A stretch of DNA of 64,000 nt from Sipunculus nudus (taxonomy: Eukaryota > Annelida > Sipuncula > Golfingiida > Sipunculidae), in NCBI GenBank assembly GCA_026874595.1, contig CM049320.1:21151714-21215713 (forward strand), written 5' to 3'. The translations under genes were made by a program, and so were the position numbers. Positions 57,965-64,000 of this stretch are shown here, one piece after another (the first letter of the stretch is position 1; each line of letters starts with the position of its first letter). Below the pieces are notes generated by a model that saw only the letters and a list, made by a program, of their open reading frames with translations, was not told the DNA's origin and did no database searches.

Positions 57965-58440
57965 CCCCCCCCCCCCCTTTAAGAATAGGCCCCCCCCCCA
58001 TCTTCAGCAACAATTAATATCAGACCACACTCATAGAAAAGGTCACTCTCATAGAAAAGGTCATGACCCCAATTTCAATATACTTCATCCCTTAACCCAT
58101 GTCTATGTATATGCATAATAAGAAGAAATCTGTCCATTAGTTTTTTACTTATAATGCTCGCAGTACTGTTAAGTGGCAATGATGGGGTATTAAACGGCAC
58201 GAAAACAAGTAAAAGATTAACAGGTGGCGCTATCAGTTTTCGGTACATGACAACACTATCCAAGATCTTCGGTCAAGTTGATTTTTGGACCGATCAATGC
58301 ATCCCTTATTGAGATATTAATGAATTTGTGTGATTTTCACCATATATAATATTCAAGGTCAAAGCCACTCTCATAGGAAAGGTCATGACCCCAATTTAAA
58401 AATAAACATCATCCCATAACCCATATCTATGTATATGCCA
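57965..58440 (-). repeat. Inverted copy of the 59235-59545 repeat, with local duplication
   Basis: Read on the minus strand, 58060-58440 matches 59235-59545: CATATACATAGATATGGGTT, GAGGTCATGACC-like, AAAATCACACAAATTC, CTTGTTTTCG, GCCGTTTAATACCCC and GCGAGCATTATAAGT. A CATAGAAAAGGTCATGACCC phrase occurs at 58045 and again near 58370. Poly-C tracts lie at 57965-57977 and near 57991-57999. Confidence 0.75.
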
Positions 58441-58456
58441 TCCCCCCTTCCTTCCT

Positions 58457-58491
<35 letters not shown>

Positions 58492-58600
58492 TTCTCTTTG
58501 TCTCTACCTCTCCCTCTCTCTGTCTCTCCCTCTGTCTGTCTCTCTCTGTCTCTTGTCTCTCTGTCTCACTCTCCTTATCTCCAAATCCCTTCCTCTTGGT
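58441..58600. repeat. (CT)n-rich polypyrimidine tract
   Basis: Imperfect CT/TC repeat with CCCT and GTCT interruptions. The Ser/Leu-rich open frame across it is an artefact. Confidence 0.9.
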
Positions 58601-58631
58601 CTCTCTTCCAGTTTCCTTTTAGTTCAAATTA

Positions 58632-58933
58632 GGCCAAAAGAAAAAAAGGTATGGTCTCAGGCACTTTTTTTTCAGAAATCAGTGCGGGCGGGCGATATTA
58701 ATTTTTTTACCTGTTTTGTATGTTTCGATTAAAAAATGTCATATGATCAGGGAAAAGCGGGAAAGCAACAAAATGTAATCGCAAAACAGGTAAGTGCACT
58801 ACATAACAAAGGAAATCTTATCAGAATTGTATTATTTTATATTCTTAAAAGACGAAAATCAAGGTAAAAATTGTTGATGCGGGAGGTTAAAATTGATGCA
58901 GGCGGTTCCATGATAACCAGACCTTTTTTTGCC
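58632..58933. mobile_element. PIF/Harbinger-like MITE, copy 4 (302 bp)
   Basis: GGCCAAAAGAAAAAAAGGTA left end and CCTTTTTTTGCC right end, flanked by TTA at 58629-58631 and 58934-58936. Shares CAGTGCGGGCGGGCGATATT, TGATCAGGGAAAAGCGGGAA and AACAAAGGAAAT with copy 1, its closest relative. It lies between the two arms of the 58/59 kb inverted repeat. Confidence 0.8.
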
Positions 58934-59149
58934 TTAGTATGAGTTTTCCGAATTAGTGTTTCCGCCAGGTAGTCTATTTCGCATATGTTTATCTACAGAA
59001 ATGCCCCAAATAAAATATTGCCGAACCCTACATTATAAAAGGCGCGTTTTAAGCAAAATATAGATCCGTTTAATGCTAATTATTCATCTACCTTTCATGT
59101 AGAAATCACGTGATTTCTGGCTTATTGTATCCCAAGACAAAGTCGGGGA

Positions 59150-59545
59150 ATCTATGTTTTCATACCGGTCCCGCCGCCGCCGCCGCATATAAATCTTGTT
59201 GGCGCGATAACTAAAAAAAATTTTAATGGATCTTTACCAAACTTCGTATATGTATAGATATGGGTGAGAAGACAACGCCTATTTAAAATGAGGTCATGAC
59301 CTTGACTAGGAGAGTGTCCCAGGCCTTTAATAGGCCTTTAATTTTTGGGAAAATCACACAAATTCTTAAATATCTCAAGAAATCTTGCATGGATTGATCC
59401 CAAAATCAAGTTGCTGGAAGATCATAGATAGGGTTGTCAAGTTGCAAAAACTGGTGGCGCCAACTATTATTCTTTACTTGTTTTCGAGCCGTTTAATACC
59501 CCTAAAATTGCTACTTGACAGTACTGTGAGCATTATAAGTCAAAG
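59150..59545 (+). repeat. Dispersed repeat with (CCG)n lead and GGTCATGACC core
   Basis: CCGCCGCCGCCGCCGC, GGCGCGATAACTAAAA, CTTTACCAAACTTCGTATAT, AGGTCATGACCTTGACTAGG, then CTCAAGAAATCTTGCATGGA and CGAGCCGTTTAATACCCC. The phrase style is that of Helentron-derived HINE/Pearl-type repeats. It forms an inverted pair with 58060-58440. Confidence 0.65.
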
Positions 59546-59549
59546 TCAG

Positions 59550-59626
59550 ACAAAGAAGGCAGAGACAGAGAGAGCAGAGACCGAGGAAGCAGAGACAGAG
59601 AAAGCGGAGACAGTAAGAACAGAGAC

Positions 59627-59666
<40 letters not shown>

Positions 59667-59762
59667 AGAGTGTGAGAGTGAGAGAGAGAGACAAATAGAG
59701 AGATGGAGAGAGTTACAGAAACACTAAAGACACACACAGATGAAGACAGAGAGAGAGAGGGA

Positions 59763-59809
<47 letters not shown>

Positions 59810-59820
59810 AGGGGAGACTG
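59550..59820. repeat. (GA)n-rich polypurine tract
   Basis: Long imperfect GA/AGAC repeat with pure (GA)n cores near 59630-59660 and 59770-59805. Glu/Arg-rich and Ser/Leu-rich open frames on the two strands reflect composition, not genes. Confidence 0.9.
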
Positions 59821-59940
59821 ACAGACATAAAAGACAGACAGACAATCAGACAGACAGAGTTGCAAAGAAAAAAACAGGGGGAAACTGAGAAATATGTATA
59901 AACTGTAATAATAATACGAAGGCCTAGAGCGACGGCGTAT

Positions 59941-59954
59941 GTTGTCATGGAAAC
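59941..59954. promoter_or_regulatory. RFX X-box-like site 3
   Basis: GTTGTCATGGAAAC. It shares the ten-base core GTTGTCATGG with the sites at 26647 and 55948. Confidence 0.3.
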
Positions 59955-60831
59955 ATATTAGAGATTAACTATATGATACGTTTTTGTTCGTATTGATGAT
60001 ATTTAGAGGAAAAGCGAAAATTGTCTCCATTTTACCGGTTAGGGAACAACAAATCCATTGATTAGTCTGTAGCTTAGTTTTCGAGCTCAATTTTAAAACA
60101 AAGAAATAAGTTGACATGGATTATAAATCATGGTCTAGTTTTAAACCAACCCCTCGTCATGCTTCAATAGGAGAGTCATAAACAAGTTTTTTTTAAATAA
60201 CAACAGTGAGTTTAGATATAATATCAACCACTCATATGTTTTATATGTAATGTAGTCCATTCCAGAATTATATACGTCGCTGGTAATTTTTTTTTTTCAT
60301 CCACTAAAAGACAATCAGTAGTTGCTGATAGCTGAGAAATGCATAAAGTCAGCGGATCATTTGTCTGGCGCTACCAGGAGCAAAATAATTTATTACGACG
60401 GTAGAAGATAATGACCATATGTGCCGAGTGATTATATTTCCTAATAACCCAAGTAATCTGTCTAACCAGAGCATTGGCGCGATAAAAGAACGTGTCTGGG
60501 CCAGGCTCTCAAATGTGCTGGTTTTGCGCATATATAGATGCCGATAATTTTCGTAACAAGTTATTAACTTATTTGAACTCGCTTAAGGGATGTTTCACTC
60601 TTAGTTTATATATCGACATAAACCTTACCTTGGCTTACTTGTATTTATTCGTAAAACGACGTGATAAGTGTTGGATCGTATGATTTTAATCATATCAAAA
60701 GATGTCACCAATGACAGCTGCTCCCAGGGCCATGTGACGCTCGACAAATCAAGTTACAGACACATTTTGGTAATAAGTCACAAATAAAAATATGTGTTAT
60801 AAATGAAAAAAAAAAACATTGAAAAGCTGAC
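59955..60831. other. Unique DNA with a possible regulatory island
   Basis: 60300-60560 is GC-balanced and repeat-free, with several homeodomain-type cores (AATTTATTAC, GATAATTTTC) and GCGATAAAAG. No gene is recognised. Confidence 0.35.
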
Positions 60832-61137
60832 CGGCTTCTCTGGTCCAGGGGAAAAGCACAGGATTCAAGGAAGGGAGGGTGAGTTTTCTGTAGGTTTAAT
60901 GAGAAGGTCTTGTTCCATGGCCGTGTTTCACTCACGAATGGATGCGCCTTTCGGGGGGCTCCTCGTTGATCCGACTGAGCAGCGGGACGATTACACACCT
61001 AGTGTCTGCAGGTGCAATAATCACCGGGTTTGGTTGACACCGGGATATAAAATAAGAGGAAGCGCATGTTGCTGTCCGCAACCGGAATGCAAATCTGCAG
61101 ATGTAAAACTTAGTTAAGCTAGCATTAGAAAATATGT
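60832..61137 (+). mobile_element. Diverged copy of the 30.8 kb SINE
   Basis: The head CGGCTTCTCTGGTCCAGGGG aligns with CGGCTGCTGTAGTTCAGGGG of the other copy. The body keeps TTGATCC, GGTTTGGTTGACACC-like and GTCCGCAACCGGAATGCAAA. The 3' part keeps TCTGCAGATG and ACTTAGTTAAGC. The B box is eroded and no A-rich tail or target duplication is visible, so it is an older, inactive copy. Confidence 0.75.
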
Positions 61138-61501
61138 TGACAAGTCTTTAATGAGGACTACTTCCGACATTTTACCTCTGACATTTTATCTGTAACATCC
61201 CACTTCTGACACTTTAGTGACGATATCCCTGTGATTAAACAGCTTTAATATCAATAACGGAAATAAATCACAGCGTTTTCTTTTTGTATAAATAAAAAAA
61301 TCAAAACAAAATATGAAAGTGGATTATCTTATTTTAATTAAAATAACAAAAAAAGCTCGATTTAAAAAAATATATGATTTTCTGCAGGCGTTATTGTAGT
61401 TCATCTGACGAAGATAAATTGCATGCATAAGAAGATACCAACTTGAGAAAAACTGCATGATACACACTTTATAAGAGATTCCTATGCACTTTTACTTTTA
61501 C

Positions 61502-61512
<11 letters not shown>
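61138..61512. other. AT-rich DNA, nothing recognised
   Basis: No gene or repeat supported. Confidence 0.45.
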
Positions 61513-61546
<34 letters not shown>

Positions 61547-61561
61547 GTTTATATATACATG

Positions 61562-61594
<33 letters not shown>
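61513..61594. repeat. (TA)n-rich microsatellite
   Basis: Interrupted TA tract directly left of the solo LTR. TA repeats continue on its right at 62330-62375. Confidence 0.9.
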
Positions 61595-62325
61595 TGTTAC
61601 AAGTGCCCCTTTTTATTGTGTGCAGTGGTCTTGCAGATGATTGTTTTGTGGTGCACACGGATGTTCCATGTGTTGTGGCAGCCTCGCCTGGCCGGATGAT
61701 GCAAGCTCGGTTTAATCCGCATTGGTTGAACCCTAGATACACAGCGTTCTTTGTTCTGGTATGTTCTTTGAACGTGTGTACTGTGTTAGATTCTTTAGAT
61801 TGTTCGAGCAATGGAAGGTTTCTCGGCTGGAGGTGAGAAGTTATAGATAAGGGGCTGTGTTTTAGAGCGGGGAGAGAGGTGAGAGAATATTCCAGCGGAC
61901 ACAGAAGCGTGTATGTCAGTTTGTGGGACCTGTTCCGATAAGTGCGGCAATTATAGATTTTCTTCAGATTTTCTTCTGGATTTTGTTACGAATCTTATTT
62001 GGTCTTCAGTTTACTTTCTGGATTGTTGCAAGAGCTATACACTGGACTGTTATTCTCCGAGAGAATTTGTGTGAACTTTTCATCCGGCTTATACATTTTA
62101 AAGGACTTATCGCTGTGACAGTGGTGGTAGCCAGGTACTGTGCACTTAGTTTATTTTACTGTGTGATTGTATTGATTTGCTGTTATGCTGCTGTTATACT
62201 GTGTCATTGTATTGATTTAGTGTATTGTAATGTCAGGGTTGTTTTAAGAATAAATTATAGTTATTCATTCCCCTAGACATTTCACTCTGCACACGCATAC
62301 GTGATCTGTTGATATACGGTTCCGT

Positions 62326-62329
<4 letters not shown>
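61595..62329 (+). mobile_element. Probable solo LTR (735 bp)
   Basis: Starts TGTTACAAGTGCCCC and ends GGTTCCGTAACA, giving a six-base inverted end TGTTAC/GTAACA with the canonical TG...CA. An AATAAA is at 62249-62254, in the place of an LTR polyadenylation signal. It sits inside a (TA)n; ATAT flanks both sides, as a 4-bp target duplication would, though the microsatellite makes this uninformative. No PBS or internal region follows, hence a solo LTR. The 117-codon open frame inside has no recognisable domain. The LTR is not visibly homologous to the one at 1.4 kb. Confidence 0.6.

Positions 62330-62375
<46 letters not shown>
62330..62375. repeat. (TA)n followed by short (GA)n
   Basis: TA run right of the solo LTR, leading to a GA-rich stretch at about 62380-62410. 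Confidence 0.9.
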
Positions 62376-62378
<3 letters not shown>

Positions 62379-64000
62379 TTAAGAGAGAGAGAGTTAGAGA
62401 GAGAGAGAGGTTGCAGTGTCATATCACAGCCTGTGACGGCTGCATTGAAGGACTAAGGATTCACCTGTTCCTGTGTTGCCTGACATACATTTTGGATTCA
62501 GCGTCGCAAGTGTCCTCATCAAACCCATTTCTGTCAAACGCTAACCCAGACAGTGGCCGAGGTTTGTGGAGCCATTACCGAGCTTCTTTTGTTTGCCAGT
62601 TGCTGCTAAATTTCGGATTTGATGCCATAAAGTTCTTCACATTCCTAAAGAAAATGGCCTTGATCCGTGGTGATGTCTTGGTAATAATCCCCAGGAATAA
62701 CCCTATTATTATGAGCACTTAATAACTGTGCCTTGGTACTTATCCGGCCTCGTTTTGGAGGTCGTTATCTCAATGCAAACACTCTGCTGAGGCGTAATAT
62801 CCCTGTCATAAAACAGCAAAGGATTTCAGGACCTTTGTGAGGGCTGACGGCTGTTTACTCCTAAAGTTACAATGATATAATGGAAAAAAGTTATTAGCCT
62901 TCTGAGGTTCTTTATATATGCAGTGACATACTTTATTGGAAATAAGAGCAGCTTATTAGGAAAAAAAGTGTTTTGTAAGAATAAGACGATTTTGGATTTT
63001 GTGATTTATTGTTTGAATATTTTGATTGTCCCAAAGGATTATATATTTACATATATACCGTGGTGTTAATGGTAAATTATTCCCGTTCCTGAATTCTGGA
63101 TCCGACTTGTAACATATCAAACAAAAGAAGATATCAAATGATTAAAGTTTCATTGTTAAATAACTTTCCGACACTCAAACCATAACTCTGGTGTAGAAAG
63201 TGCACTCTTTTTAAAAAAGCTCTTGGTCCAGAAATATGTAAGCTCACTTAATTGTCGGTTAAATTTCCTTAAAGAAAAATAGACCATAAAACTATTAATT
63301 ACAAGAAAAATCATCGTAAATTTATTAGGGATTTTTTCGTCAATCGTTAATTGCTCCTTAAGAATTGTTTCAGACCAAGACAATAATTGATCGAATGCTT
63401 GTTGTCGCCGGGGCACATTGTTTATCGCGACATTTGACGGGACATTTGGGAATTTAGCCCGTATAACATAATGATTTTTACATCCGCTTTCGGGATTTAT
63501 CGCCATAATGACAATCAGTGTGGAAACATTCCCAGGTTTAATTGTGGTTTACGGACTCGACCGGCCGCTTAGCACATAAATTATAGTTCTAACTACAAGA
63601 GAACAATTCTCAGTGATTTGCCGCATGAGGTGTCTATGCATATTAACATTTACTGCCCGGGCAATAAACGCTTTGTCAGCTTTTTTTGCAATAATGACGG
63701 TGTCTGAAAACTGGACCCTCAAAGCTAGCATTCATGAAAACTGACGTCACAAATATAAAGTTAGCTATTGGAAGATTTCTGAAGGAGCAAGCTTGGCCGG
63801 ACACACAGGAAGTTTACCATTTAACGTGTTGGAATATTGCCTATGCTGGTGTAGCAATTGTCTATGACAGAGTTGTTACAATTTCCCCCAAGTTATTTAG
63901 TAATTTAAATTTGTTACAGAGGTTTCCAGTGCCTCTAATCAGGATTCATTCTAGAATAGTGGTTTTGATCCAATGCCAAACAAATGTTTGTTATAAAACC
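62376..64000. other. Unique DNA, possible regulatory islands, no gene recognised
   Basis: 62420-62860 and 63330-63780 are GC-balanced and repeat-free. The latter has Sox-like ACAAT next to TAATTG, a TGTTTATCGC, and a perfect CRE TGACGTCA at 63742-63749. The 116-codon minus frame at 63156-63506 has no recognisable domain. I favour regulatory DNA over a gene but cannot prove it. Confidence 0.38.

Noticed and set aside
58429-59948. Ser-Leu and Glu-Arg repeat open frames
   Set aside because: Translation of CT and GA microsatellites on both strands.
61923-62276. 117-codon hydrophobic frame
   Set aside because: Lies inside the probable LTR, rich in Ile/Val/Leu from TG/TT-rich sequence; no recognisable domain.

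Overview
The window looks like non-coding, repeat-rich DNA from an invertebrate animal, and a mollusc is my best guess. The guess rests on three things: AT-rich sequence crowded with long (TA)n, (CT)n and poly-G/poly-C tracts; a Pearl/HINE-like element with internal tandem repeats, a type best known from bivalves; and several dispersed short repeat families. This is inference from repeat style. No host protein in the window could be identified. I see no bacterial or organellar genes, no CRISPR array, no rRNA and no intact tRNA gene.

Layout. 0.6-1.7 kb: a broken Ty3/Gypsy-type LTR element with two inward-facing LTR/primer-binding-site ends and a 35-bp perfect inverted repeat. 5.8-6.1 kb: a poly-G tract followed by a ~35-bp minisatellite. 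7.4-8.2 kb: a degenerate tandem array, with one inverted monomer near 10.2 kb. 14.2-16.7 kb: local duplications. 18.4-20.5 kb: a MITE, a Pearl/HINE-like element and another dispersed repeat. 23.5-25.1 kb: a large tandem duplication with a nested 19/57-bp minisatellite and (TA)n/(TG)n tails. 27.0-28.1 kb: a 47-bp satellite in which many units carry two perfect palindromes. 30.8-31.2 kb: a tRNA-derived SINE with a perfect 10-bp target-site duplication; a diverged second copy lies at 60.8-61.1 kb. 32-36 kb: MITEs plus the best host-gene signal. 38-59 kb: four copies of a PIF/Harbinger-like MITE, three of a GCCTCCGCC-ended repeat, microsatellites, and a block paralogous to 34.8-35.6 kb. 61.6-62.3 kb: a probable solo LTR. 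The remaining stretches are AT-rich unique DNA with GC-balanced islands that could be cis-regulatory.

Genes. The best gene signal is on the minus strand. A splice-bounded 86-nt segment (34073-34158) joins in phase to a terminal exon with a stop (33430-33507). A tandemly duplicated, apparently decayed copy of the 86-nt exon lies 445 bp upstream (34517-34603). A possible further upstream exon is at 43805-43857. The predicted tail is rich in tyrosine motifs (YVNT, YICL, YNMI, GYVDTE), like the cytoplasmic end of a receptor, but I do not recognise the protein. Plus-strand exon candidates at 47791-47872 and 11535-11769 stand alone. Most long open frames come from microsatellites or repeats. The window is best read as intronic or intergenic DNA around one or two genes with long introns.
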